Assembly (NCBI GenBank): GCA_021776825.1
Contig: JAJFFG010000005.1
Span: 1-64,000, forward strand
Length of the DNA: 64,000 nt
Direction: 5' to 3'
DNA from: Planctomycetota bacterium
GTDB lineage: Bacteria; Planctomycetota; JAJSAM01; JAJVHW01
Position numbers and translations under genes: made by a program. This document shows, one piece after another, positions 55,607-64,000 of the stretch. Below the pieces are notes generated by a model. The model searched no databases and was not told the origin of the DNA. It worked only from the letters and a program-made list of their open reading frames with translations. Positions within the stretch are counted from its first letter, which is position 1. Every line of letters starts with the position of its first letter.

Positions 55607-56280
55607 TTGACCTGCTTCCACTTCGCGCCGTCGCGGCCGATCGTGCCGATGGCCATGTTGCCCGTGATCACGTTCGCGTGACCTCCGGCGATGAACGCTG
55701 CACCCTGCGACGGGTACGCGCCGGTCCCGTCGTCTTTGGCGGAGACCTCACCGGACTGGTTCGTGAAGAACACGCGTGAGCCGCTGTTGGCATAGGTCGT
55801 GGGGTACGCGGCAGCGCACCAGGTCGTCTCGGCGAGGTTCGAGTCGACCGTGCCGATCTGGCCGGTGCCGGTCTCGCCGGATCCGTGGCCGTCGCCCTGG
55901 GGCAGAAAGCACTGGAACGTGTAGCCCGAGCGCGACACGCTGCCGTCGGCCGCATAGGCGCGGAACGCACCGGAGAGGACGGTCGGATTGATCACGACCC
56001 CGCGCGTCCCCGACGCGTCGATGCGCACGCCCTTCGAGCCGGACAGCTCGCTGAAGAAGCCGAACTCGCCGGTTCCGTCATCGTCCAGGTCGCACTTGGA
56101 ACTCGTCTGGAACTGCGCCTGGGCCGACGAGATGGTGCGCAGCGTCGAGACGGCGGAGGTCTCGTTTGCGTTGAGGCGCGCCGACAGCAGGTTCGGGATG
56201 GCGATAGCGGCGATGATGGCGATGATCGCGACGACGATCATCAGCTCGATCAGCGTGAAGCCCTTCTGGTCTCTCGACAT
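55603..56280 (-). CDS. Prepilin/pseudopilin with type IV N-methylation motif
   Basis: KGFTLIELMIVVAIIAIIAAIAIPNLLSARLNANETSAVSTLRTI. Confidence 0.88.
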   Translation of the reverse strand: MSRDQKGFTLIELMIVVAIIAIIAAIAIPNLLSARLNANETSAVSTLRTISSAQAQFQTSSKCDLDDDGTGEFGFFSELSGSKGVRIDASGTRGVVINPTVLSGAFRAYAADGSVSRSGYTFQCFLPQGDGHGSGETGTGQIGTVDSNLAETTWCAAAYPTTYANSGSRVFFTNQSGEVSAKDDGTGAYPSQGAAFIAGGHANVITGNMAIGTIGRDGAKWKQVN

Positions 56281-56499
56281 GTGGTTCTCCTCCCTGACTT
56301 GCCCGGCGCAGGGAACGCGTCCGGAGCGTCCTCCGGACAGATGGGCGTGAGAAGCGCGGACACAGGTCGTGTCGACACCGCGGGCGCGTTCACATGAGAG
56401 AATTCGCGGATAGATATCGGCAACGCTTGCCGCGACCTCGCTGCGACGTCGCCGGGCGCGAGACTCGACGCCGTCGACTCGCTACGATCCGGTCGTCGG

Positions 56500-56560
56500 T
56501 CAGGCGCTGAGCGCCCAACGCCCAGTACCCAGCGCCCAGTACCCAGTGCCCAGTGCCGAC
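56500..56560 (+). repeat. 10-bp tandem repeat (GCCCAGTACC-like) upstream of orn
   Basis: cgcccaac gcccagtacc cagcgcccagtacc cagtgcccagtgcc. Confidence 0.8.
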
Positions 56561-56575
56561 GCGTCGGGAGAGTGC

Positions 56576-57142
56576 ATGAGCGCGAAGAGCCCCAAGTCCC
56601 ACCGACTCGTGTGGATCGACCTCGAGATGACCGGACTCGATCCCGACCGGCACGTCATCGTCGAGATCGCAACGATCGTGACGGACGGCGAGCTGGAGCT
56701 CATCGCCGAGGGACCCGAGCTCGTTGTGCACGCCACCGACGCGGAGCTCGACGAGATGATCACGCTCGTCCGCGACATGCACACGAGCAGCGGGCTGCTG
56801 CCCGAGATCCGTTCCGCGTCGCTCAGCGTGACGGAGGCCGAGGAGCAGACCCTGGCGTTCGTGCGCGAGCACTGCCCGCGCAAGGGGCAGCATCCTCTCT
56901 GCGGCAACTCGATCGGCACCGATCGCCGCTTTCTCGCGCGCTATATGCCCCGGCTCGAGGACCACCTCTCGTACCGCTGCGTCGACGTGTCGACGATCAA
57001 GGAGCTCAGCCGACGGTGGTATCCGGGGTCCTACCGCGACCGACCGGGCAAGTCGAAGGGGCACCGCGCTCTCGCGGACATCCGCGAGAGCATCGAGGAA
57101 CTGCGCCACTGGCGCGCGTCCGTGTTCCGCGCGGAGGCGTGA
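56576..57142 (+). CDS. orn: Oligoribonuclease
   Basis: LVWIDLEMTGLDPDRHVIVEIATIVTD, CGNSIGTDRRFL, YRCVDVSTIKEL, HRALADIRESIEEL. Confidence 0.94.
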   Translation: MSAKSPKSHRLVWIDLEMTGLDPDRHVIVEIATIVTDGELELIAEGPELVVHATDAELDEMITLVRDMHTSSGLLPEIRSASLSVTEAEEQTLAFVREHCPRKGQHPLCGNSIGTDRRFLARYMPRLEDHLSYRCVDVSTIKELSRRWYPGSYRDRPGKSKGHRALADIRESIEELRHWRASVFRAEA

Positions 57143-58060
57143 CCCGCCCCGGCGTGCTGCGATACCGGAACGGCGACCCGGTCCCGCGCTTGGGTCAGGG
57201 TACCTGGCGGATGGGGGAACAGCGCCACCGACGAGCCGATGAGGCCCGCGTCCTGCGGTGTGGCATCGACTTGGGCATGACGTTGCTCGACACGGCGGAG
57301 ATGTACGGCGAGGGCGGTGCGGACGAGGTGATCGGCGACGTCCTCGCGGAGCTAGCCCGACCTTCTCAGTGCGCCACGCCTGACACATCGCGGGGACCAC
57401 GATCTCTGCGTTGACACAGCTCGTTGGGGGGATCAGCCCCTGACCACGCAGCGTCCGCCTTGATCTCGCGGCCCCCACTCGGTCAGGACACGCTGTCGTC
57501 GGTCCAACACCAGTCTTCACGTCGTACATCCTTCGTAGTCCCGGCGTTCCGGCCGCAGGCCGCGCCGACGTGGTGAGAAGGCCGGGCTAGGACCGACGCG
57601 AAGAGAGAGCGGCTTCGTCGTCGCGAAGCTCTATCCCCACGACGCATCGACGGCGGGAACCGTGGCCGCGGCCGAACGCTGTCTGCAGCGGCTTCGCACG
57701 GACTACATCGACCTGTTCCTCTACAACCTCGCGCGGCGGGGGATCGAGCTCGACTTGCTGCCGTGGTGCGGTGCTCACGGTGTCGTGCCGATGGCGTACT
57801 CGCCGCTCGAGCAGGGGCGGCTCGACTGGGGCGGTGCCCTCGGGGAGGCCGCGACCGCGGTCGGTGCGACGCCGCGTCAGGTCGCGCTGGCCTGGACGCT
57901 CCGCCTGCCACGGATCGTGAGCGTCGTGAAGTCGGCGAACGAAGACCACGTTCAGGAGAACTCTGCGGCGCTCTCGCTCCGTCTGCCCGATCCCGTGCTC
58001 GGCCTGCTCGATCGGGCGTACCCGGCGCCGAACGCACCCGTGCCACTCGAGTCGCTCTGA
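57139..58060 (+). pseudogene. Aldo/keto reductase interrupted by MITE-like element, with apparent internal deletion
   Basis: RYRNGDPVPRLGQGTWRMGE...LLDTAEMYGEGGADEVIGDVLAEL | element | GPTRRESGFVVAKLYPHDAS...LRTDYIDLFLYNLARRGIELDLLPWCGAHGVVPMAYSPLEQG. Confidence 0.85.
57352..57590. mobile_element. MITE-like element copy 2 with CTAG target duplication
   Basis: CTAG (57352-57355)-CCCGACCTTCTCA...GACGTGGTGAGAAGGCCGGG-CTAG (57587-57590); interior matches 59-290. Confidence 0.88.
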
Positions 58061-58373
58061 CGGCGCAGGAGGCCCACTCCGCTCCTGCTTCCCGCCGCCC
58101 GCCGCATGCATCCACGGAGAACGCGCACCGGATTCCTCTGGGCCCACCTGTGTCGCCACGGCGCCACCACCTTGCCATCCGGAGGGAATCCGGGAGCGCG
58201 CCGGGCATCGCCCGGGTCGTGACCTCGCTGACGGACACGTCGGCGCCGAGGTGACCGTCCAGGAGAAGGACGCACGGGAGGCTCGAAGGTTACATCGCCC
58301 TCCTCAACGCTCCGATCCCACGTCGGGCTCTCCGGCCGCTCCGCTACCCTCGGGGGCTTCGCGGAGGAGAACG

Positions 58374-59927
58374 ATGAGAACGCTCGAGAACTACGTCTGC
58401 GGCGCATGGAAGCGCGGCGAAGGCACGCTGCGCAAGCTTCACAACCCGACCACCGGCGAGCAGTGCGCCGAGACTGGCACGGGCGGCGTCGACATGAAGG
58501 CCGTGATGGATCACGCCCGTCACGTCGGCGGTCCCGCCCTACGAGAGATGACGTTCTCGGCGCGCGCCGCGCTGCTGATGAACGCGTCGAAGGCGATCCA
58601 CGCTCACCGCGAGGCGCTGATCGACCTCGCGGTCGAGAACGGCGGCAACACGCGCAAGGACGCCAAGTTCGATCTCGACGGCGCGACCGGCACGCTCGCT
58701 GCGTATGCGCGCTTCGGCGAGACGATCGGCGACACGCGCGTGCAGTTCGACGGCGGGGGCGTCCAGCTCGGCCGGACCTCCCGCTTCTGGGGCGAGCACG
58801 TGTTCGTGCCGCGCGAGGGCGTGGCCGTGCACATCAATGCGTTCAACTTCCCCGCGTGGGGACTCGCCGAGAAGGCCGCTGTCGCCTGGCTCGCCGGCGT
58901 CCCGGTGGTCACCAAGCCGGCGACGGCAACCGCCACGGTCGCCGAGGCGATGGTGCGCATCCTGATCGACGATGGGGTCGTGCCCGAGGGCGCGCTGCAG
59001 CTGCTCTCCGGGTCGGCCGGCGATCTGCTCGATCACATGGAGTCGCAGGACATCCTGGCGTTCACGGGCTCTGCCGCCACCGGCTTCATGCTCCGCAGCC
59101 ACGAGAACCTGCTCCGGAAGAGCGTGCGCGTGAACATCGAGGCCGACAGCCTCAACTCCGCCGTGCTCGGGCCGGACGTCCAGCCCGGTTCCGAGACCTG
59201 GAACCTCTTCCTCCGCGACGTCGTGACCGAGATGACGCAGAAGGCCGGTCAGAAGTGCACCGCCGTGCGGCGTATCTTCGTCCCCGAGGCGATCGCCGAC
59301 ACCGTGCAGGAAGAACTCTGCGCACGACTTTCCGACATGGCAGTCGGCAACCCGGCCTTGCGTGAGGTTCGCGTCAGCCCGCTGGCGTCGGCAGCACAGC
59401 GCGACGACGTTCGCGCGGGTGTCGAGCGACTCGCCGCCGAGGCCGACATCGTGTTCGGCTCGACCGACACACCGGAGGTCGTCGATGCCGATGCCACCGC
59501 CGGCTACTTCGTCGGTCCCGTGCTGTTGCGGGCTCGCGACGCCGCGTCGTGCAGTGCGGTCCACGAGCACGAGGTGTTCGGGCCCGTCGCGACGATCGTG
59601 CCGGTGGCCGGCGATGCCGCCTCGGCTGCCGCCGAGGTCCGCAAGGGCGACGGCAGCCTGGTCGCCAGCGTCTACAGCGACGACCGTGAGTTCATCGGAG
59701 CCATGATCCTTGGGATCGGTGCCTGGCACGGCCGCCTCTACCTCGGTAGCGCGCGCGTCGCCGACCAGACGCTGGGCTCGGGCGCCGTGCTGCCGGCTTC
59801 GGTGCACGGCGGACCGGGTCGCGCCGGCGGCGGCGAGGAACTCGGCTTCGAGCGCGGGATGCGGCTGTATCAGCAGCGCGTCGCGCTGCAGGGCGATCGC
59901 GGCATTCTGCAGCGGCTCTTCAAGTAG
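58374..59927 (+). CDS. Aldehyde dehydrogenase, PaaZ-like (ALDH domain only)
   Basis: LENYVCGAWKRGEGTLRKLHNPTTGE, NAFNFPAWGLAEKAAVAWLAGVPVVTKPATATA, DILAFTGSAATGFMLRSH, QKAGQKCTAVRRIFVPE, VFGPVATIVPV. Confidence 0.88.
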   Translation: MRTLENYVCGAWKRGEGTLRKLHNPTTGEQCAETGTGGVDMKAVMDHARHVGGPALREMTFSARAALLMNASKAIHAHREALIDLAVENGGNTRKDAKFDLDGATGTLAAYARFGETIGDTRVQFDGGGVQLGRTSRFWGEHVFVPREGVAVHINAFNFPAWGLAEKAAVAWLAGVPVVTKPATATATVAEAMVRILIDDGVVPEGALQLLSGSAGDLLDHMESQDILAFTGSAATGFMLRSHENLLRKSVRVNIEADSLNSAVLGPDVQPGSETWNLFLRDVVTEMTQKAGQKCTAVRRIFVPEAIADTVQEELCARLSDMAVGNPALREVRVSPLASAAQRDDVRAGVERLAAEADIVFGSTDTPEVVDADATAGYFVGPVLLRARDAASCSAVHEHEVFGPVATIVPVAGDAASAAAEVRKGDGSLVASVYSDDREFIGAMILGIGAWHGRLYLGSARVADQTLGSGAVLPASVHGGPGRAGGGEELGFERGMRLYQQRVALQGDRGILQRLFK

Positions 59928-60268
59928 GCCGACAGCTCGCGTTCGCCTGTCCGCCCGGCTGCCCGAGCGCCCGTCTGCCTGGCCTGTCCGCCACAGCACG
60001 GCGCGCTCGTCCAACGCCGCTGCGACGTCACCGCGCCGGCTGGAGCGGTCGTCGGATCAGCGTCGATGATGCGTCGGTAACCTTCCGCCTCGTTCCCGAG
60101 TCCTTACCCGGGAGGGAGGGGGGTGGCGGGTGGGCTCGTCGCGCGCGCGAGCCGACTCTGCGGTGGAGCCGTAGAACCGTAGAGCTGTGGAGCTTTGGAG
60201 CCGAGGAACGAGCGATTGCCCGCGATCGGCTCCCGATCGACCTCGATCAGTTCGAGAGCCGCGCCTCC

Positions 60269-60829
60269 TCAGCGCGCGCCGAGCAGCATGCCGTCGCGGA
60301 GCGCCGCGGCCGTGTCGCCGTCGACGAGCCGTGCGACCAACGCCGTCGCGAACTCGAGCGCGGTCCCGGGCCCCGCGCTCGTCACGATCGGGCCGTCTTC
60401 CACCACGCGCGCATCGGACCGCTCGGACGCCGAGACGAGTTGATCCCGAAACGACGGGTAGGCCGTGGCCCGCCGTCCGGTGAGGAGTCCCGCCGCCTCG
60501 AGCGCGATGGGCGCGGCGCAGATCGCTGCGGCCGTCCCGCCGGCGTCGACGACCTGGCGCAGCGCCGCGAGCACGCGCGAGTCGTCGCGCAGAGTCGCCG
60601 CGCCGGGCATGCCTCCGGGCAGCACGACGGCGTCGTACGCGTCGCCCGCGATCGCCTCGTCCAACGTCGCGTCCGCACTCACGATGATCCCGTGTGCGCC
60701 CCGCACGCTGCGCTCGCCCAGCGAGGCCGTCGTCACGTCGACACCGCCGCGGCGAAGGACGTCGATGATCGTCACGGCCTCGATCTCCTCGAAGCCATCG
60801 GCCAGCGGAACCAGGACTCGGACCGGCAT
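60269..60829 (-). CDS. DJ-1/PfpI family protein
   Basis: VLVPLADGFEEIEAVTIIDVLRRGGVDV, DAVVLPGGMPGAATLRD, AAICAAPIALEAAGLL. Confidence 0.9.
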   Translation of the reverse strand: MPVRVLVPLADGFEEIEAVTIIDVLRRGGVDVTTASLGERSVRGAHGIIVSADATLDEAIAGDAYDAVVLPGGMPGAATLRDDSRVLAALRQVVDAGGTAAAICAAPIALEAAGLLTGRRATAYPSFRDQLVSASERSDARVVEDGPIVTSAGPGTALEFATALVARLVDGDTAAALRDGMLLGAR

Positions 60830-60841
60830 GCGTGCCTCCGC

Positions 60842-62679
60842 CTACTCGTCGTCGCCGGGTGTCCCGGGCGCGTCCTCGTCGGGCACCGATTCGGGAGCCG
60901 GAGCACCGACCAGCGACTCAGCGTCCGGCACGAACGACGCGCCGTCGACGGTGAACGCGTGGCCGCCGAGTACGAGAGTGAGGCCGCCGTCGTCGGAGTC
61001 GTGAACGACGAACGTCAGCGGCTCGCCCTCCTTCCGCTCCACCGTCACCGACTGTCCGGCGCTGCTCGGAGAGGCCGCGATTGCGGTCACCTCGAGCTCC
61101 AGGAGCTCGTCGACGAAGCGCGTGACGCGCAGTCCCTTGCTCGGGCCCTCGACGCCATCGCGAACGAGCGTCCACTCGCGCTCGCCCTGGACCAACGCGA
61201 ACTGCTCAACGCCGGCCGCCGACACGGCGATCCGCGTGATCGCGTCGCGCTCCCACCCGTCCATCAGTCGCGTCTCGAAGAGACTCAGCGGATCGGGGAT
61301 CAGGCGCTCGACGGAGTCACCGGCCAGCGCCATGAGTCGGGACGGATTGTCCGGGAGGATGGCGATGCGGTCGGAGCCGGCAGCGGGCTTCGCGCCGACG
61401 CGGATGGTCCTCAGCTCGTCGTCGGCCACGCCGTGGGCGCCGTACGCGATCGTGATCTCGGTCTCGAGCTCCGCGGGCCCGTCGACGAAGTCCACTGGGC
61501 GCAGCGAACGCAGAAGCGAGGGCAACGAGCGCAAGAGCTCGTTACGTGGCTCGAGCGGCCAGTTCGGCGAGTGCACGGTCCAGTCGGACTGCGACCGTCC
61601 GTCGGGGCGACGCAGGTCCAGCACGCCCTTTGGACTGGTGATCAGAATGCGGCCGAGCCCATCGTCGACGACGTCGAGCGTCGGCAGGTCGAAGATGGAC
61701 CCGCCGGTTGGGAACAGCCGGTCCCAGGGGTACTTCGCGCACTCGTAGACGACGTCGGGATCCTGCTCGACGTCCAGCCGTGCGAAGAACGTCCCCGAAT
61801 CGCGATCTGCCGCACCGACTGCGGAACGCCGTGTCCCGTCGGCGAGCACGGCGGTGACGCGATACGGCGCTGCGTCGAGCCCGAGGTCCGCACGCCGCGC
61901 AGGATCGACCAGCGTCTTCGCCTGCAGCCCGCCACCGAGTTGCGACAGGAGCGCCTGGACGCCCGACGGCTTCAACGGAAGATCCGCTGCGCCCTGGATG
62001 ACGCTCCATTCCGGTCCCGTCTTGGCCATCACGATGTGCCAGCGCGGCGACGTCAGCTCGATGCGCTCGACGCCTGCGAGTGCGAGCGGCGCGACGCCCA
62101 TGTCGTAGAACGTCTCGGGCTGGGGCGCCGTCGGCGTTGACTCGCCCGCCGGCGTGCGGGCCAGCCCGAGCACGCTCCGTAGATCGCGACTCACGAAGTA
62201 CGCGACGGACTCCAACTCGGGACTGTGCCGAAGGCGTACGAACGCGCCATTCTGTCCAGAGCTGCGTCCGACGAGCACCGACGCCAGATCGCCGGACGCG
62301 CCACGCAGGATGACGCCCACACCGCGATCGTCCGAGAGGTCGAACGACGCGAGCTTGGCGGGATCGTCCAGGCGCTCCTCAGCGCGCGCCGAGGCCAACG
62401 TCTCGATCAACTTCGCGACGACGCCCGTCGACGCAGGAGCGCGGAACGGGTCGAGCACGAGCCAGCGATCGCCGTCCTTCTGGATGCGGAATGAGTCCGA
62501 GAGTCCCGGACCGCGAATCTCCAGCTCGAGGACGTCGGCGGCCGTGAACGGCGCGCTGCCCAGTCCCCGCAACGCGACCTGATCGCGCAGGGCGCCGGCC
62601 TCCGGACGCGAGACCTCCTTCTTCACGACCGCTGCCACCAGCAGTGCGAACAGGATCGAGAGGATCACGATGTGACGCA
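60842..62679 (-). CDS. DUF4340-type protein
   Basis: N-terminal TM; EIRGPGLSDSFRIQKDGDRWLVLDPFRAPASTGVVAKLIETLASARAEE; RRSAVGAADRDSGTFFARLD. Confidence 0.75.
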
Positions 62680-62691
62680 TGGTGAGTCCTC

Positions 62692-64000
62692 CTACCTTCC
62701 GTGCTGAGCGTTCCAACGCTCACGCGTACGCATGCGGCCGATGCCGATGCTCAGACCGATGGCGATGATCAGCACCGGCACCACGCCGAGCGGCACGGCC
62801 ATCCAGAACCAGTGCTTGGCACTCGACGGCTCCTCGAACTGCCGCGACCGCGCCGTCTTGCTCCGCACCGTCGCGAGCTCCGGATCGAGGGTCAGCGCCG
62901 AGAGCGAGTTGACGAGCAGGTCCCGGTTGCCGGGGCTTCCGAGGATGCCGTTCCGCCACATGGAGGCAGAGCCCGCGATGATCAGGCGCCCGGGCCCCGG
63001 GACGATCGCGGTTTCCGCGAGATCGGGCGGCGCCGGCAGGGGCCGTCCGTCACGCGACATCTCGAGCTTCGGCGTCCACTTCGGCCGTGGCTGACCCGCG
63101 AACGTGTCCTGGAACTGACCGACGACCTCGACCATCAGTGGGAATGTGCCGAACGCCTGACCCTTTGGCTGGAGATGCGGGGTCCGCAGCGGAATGTCCG
63201 CGGGGATCTGCCACGCTTCGTTCGTCGTCGAGAGCAGCGTTGTCGACTCGAGGAGCAGCGCCGCGAGCCGCTCCTCGTTCAGGTCGAGCGCACTGCCCCA
63301 GAGGTAGTTCACCGGGGCCAGCCGCTCGGTGATCGCGTGGTCCGTGTTGATCTGCTCGGGCGCCACGAGGATGTGCATCGGCGGGTCCACGCGCGGGCCG
63401 CTGCCGCGCATCCGCTCCAAGAGGTTGTTCGGCGACGGAGGCAGCGTCAGCACGAACTTGCCCTTGTCCTGCATGAGGATGTCGGTGCTGAGGTTCACCC
63501 CCTGCGGTGAGAGCACGGCGTCGAGGCCGGGGTCCACGTCCTCGCGGCGGATCGAGATTGCACCGTTGGTAGAGCGTGGGTAGTCCCACCCGAAGCGCTG
63601 CGCCGCGATCAGCACCGGCTTGCCGGAGACGAGCGCCTTGTTCACCTCGTAGCGTCCGCGATCGTCGAGCTCGACCGGTCCGATCAGGACGAGAGCGTCG
63701 TAGTCCGCCGGCATCGGCTCGTGCTGCGTCAGCCCGATGCGGACGACGTCGAACTTCTGCTGCTGTAGAAAGCCCGCGATCTGGGAGTACGGATCAGGCA
63801 GAGGCTGGCCTTGCTGCCGGTACATCTGCTCGAGCTGCGGGTCCATCGGCTGTTTGCCGAGGTGCAGGGCGATGCGCGGCGGCGCGTCGCGGACCAGTCG
63901 GGAGACCGTGCCGGCCACGAGGGACTCGAGGTCCGGCAGCCGCTCCGGAACCATCTGGTGGATCAGCTCCTCGTCCTTCTCGCGGTAGGTCAGACCGAGC
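62692..64000 (-). CDS. GldG-like ABC-type auxiliary transport protein (partial, continues past window end)
   Basis: LTYREKDEELIHQMVPERLPDLESLVAG...YDALVLIGPVELDDRGRYEVNKALVSGKPVLIAAQ; C-terminal TM; open at window edge. Confidence 0.75.
   Translation of the reverse strand, partial: LGLTYREKDEELIHQMVPERLPDLESLVAGTVSRLVRDAPPRIALHLGKQPMDPQLEQMYRQQGQPLPDPYSQIAGFLQQQKFDVVRIGLTQHEPMPADYDALVLIGPVELDDRGRYEVNKALVSGKPVLIAAQRFGWDYPRSTNGAISIRREDVDPGLDAVLSPQGVNLSTDILMQDKGKFVLTLPPSPNNLLERMRGSGPRVDPPMHILVAPEQINTDHAITERLAPVNYLWGSALDLNEERLAALLLESTTLLSTTNEAWQIPADIPLRTPHLQPKGQAFGTFPLMVEVVGQFQDTFAGQPRPKWTPKLEMSRDGRPLPAPPDLAETAIVPGPGRLIIAGSASMWRNGILGSPGNRDLLVNSLSALTLDPELATVRSKTARSRQFEEPSSAKHWFWMAVPLGVVPVLIIAIGLSIGIGRMRTRERWNAQHGR

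Overview
High-GC (planctomycete-like by content, not proven) chromosomal window, densely coding. Recognisable genes include nnrD, asparaginase II, a bifunctional-nuclease-family protein, two tRNA-Ser genes, a FAD disulfide reductase coupled to arsC, an Rsm22-like methyltransferase, M18 and M36 peptidases, ClpC, a Ser/Thr kinase, an inositol-1-phosphate synthase-like protein, purF, queA, ligA, thiE, groES/groEL, a pseudopilin, orn, an aldehyde dehydrogenase, a DJ-1/PfpI protein and a DUF4340/GldG-like pair. The strongest unusual signal is an O6-alkylguanine-DNA alkyltransferase (20682-21212, minus) whose catalytic Cys codon (IVVP-C-HRV) is TGA. A perfect GGCGGCC-GGU-GGCCGCC hairpin sits at bacterial-SECIS distance, so this is a candidate selenocysteine-containing DNA alkyltransferase. 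The second signal is a set of CTAG-ended palindromic/IS-derived elements whose tips supply the TAG stop codon of neighbouring genes. Related CTAG/CTTAG-targeting MITE-like elements include one that splits an aldo/keto reductase; collapsing the CTAG duplication restores its frame. There are also two mosaic families of dispersed repeats, one with covarying hairpins, a secreted KSCGE/D pentapeptide-repeat protein, a sulfatase-like/glycosyltransferase fusion without the formylglycine motif, and a frameshifted dehydrogenase-cytochrome fusion. All calls are from reading the sequence; no searches were run.
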